The notes under the pieces: generated by a model
What the model was told of the DNA's origin: nothing
What the model saw: only the letters and a program-made list of their open reading frames with translations
Database searches by the model: none
Assembly (NCBI GenBank): GCA_012797505.1
Contig: JAAZOZ010000096.1
Coordinates: 1 to 30,873 of the forward strand
Source of the DNA: Smithella sp.
GTDB taxonomy: Bacteria > Desulfobacterota > Syntrophia > Syntrophales > Smithellaceae
Direction: 5' to 3'
Length of the DNA stretch: 30,873 nt
Shown here: positions 30,775 to 30,873 of the stretch, in pieces
Layout of the letters: each line of letters opens with the position of its first letter
How positions within the stretch are numbered: position 1 is the first letter of the stretch
Position numbers and translations under genes: made by a program

Positions 30775-30873
30775 ATGACAGGAAAGGTATACGAACGGGG
30801 GGAATGCTACAAGTACCAATTGCTGATCAAACATCTGCTGGAGACGCCGTTGTTTTACGCTCCCGAGCAGGAA
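30775..30873 (+). CDS. Probable AMP-forming acyl-CoA synthetase, N-terminal fragment
   Basis: Only the first 33 codons are inside the window; the gene runs off the end. AAAGGAGGG lies 8-16 bases before the ATG, a strong ribosome site. The visible peptide (YKYQLLIKHLLETPLFYAPEQE) resembles the N-termini of medium/long-chain fatty acyl-CoA ligases of the AMP-binding superfamily, which begin with a short helix and then an E-x-V-Y-R-D strand that would lie just outside. The assignment is tentative because no catalytic motif is visible. If right, it activates fatty acids with ATP and CoA, matching the acyl-CoA gene at the other end of the window. Confidence 0.55.
   Translation, partial: MTGKVYERGECYKYQLLIKHLLETPLFYAPEQE

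Overview
The window looks like a chromosomal segment of an anaerobic Desulfobacterota (old Deltaproteobacteria), probably close to the Syntrophia group (Syntrophus/Smithella). This is inferred from gene content and order: an ADP-forming acyl-CoA synthetase-type protein, a flavodiiron FprA, and a run of zapB-like, zapA, 6S RNA, rny, ymdB and tyrS. No species marker such as rRNA is present. Most of the window is densely packed core metabolism. There are no phages, insertion sequences, CRISPR arrays or other large accessory islands.

Layout. 47-3563 (+): an acyl-CoA synthetase alpha-type protein, then a two-gene purine cassette with its own promoter (PurO-type IMP cyclohydrolase plus stand-alone AICAR transformylase). 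3578-6233 (-): an MFS transporter and an archaeal-type purD. 6418-9729 (+): two tandem CNNM/CorC-type membrane proteins and a single-domain GlmU-like uridylyltransferase. 9730-10097: repeat-rich spacer. 10098-15832 (+): dus, zapB-like, zapA, 6S RNA, rny, ymdB, tyrS. 15833-16807 (+): repeat-rich spacer, then a small nucleotidyltransferase gene overlapping a short unknown gene. 16873-22904 (-): thioesterase, a second SerA-like dehydrogenase, tRNA-Lys, and the operon serC-serA-purA. 23157-24698 (+): cupin and flavodiiron protein fprA. 24783-30173 (-): a GAF-fused PilB/GspE ATPase, glyS and glyQ. 30174-30774: a second repeat-rich spacer. 30775 to the window end (+): start of a probable acyl-CoA synthetase.

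How the genes work together. Three purine genes (purO, AICAR transformylase, purD) encode forms familiar from archaea rather than the usual bacterial forms; purO and purD both have TTGACA-N17-TATACT promoters. The serC-serA-purA operon makes serine from 3-phosphoglycerate and commits IMP to AMP. Its promoter lies inside a perfect inverted repeat that looks like a repressor operator. The cupin-fprA unit has a palindromic FNR/HcpR-type box centred at about -41.5 from the predicted start, which suggests activation by a CRP/FNR-family regulator under oxidative or nitrosative stress.

The least explained items are the nucleotidyltransferase/small-protein pair (16056-16807), the GAF-PilB fusion, the archaeal-style purine set, and the several inverted repeats over promoters and leaders. 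I did not find a clearly unprecedented multi-gene system. The functional calls rest on reading motifs by eye, not on database searches.
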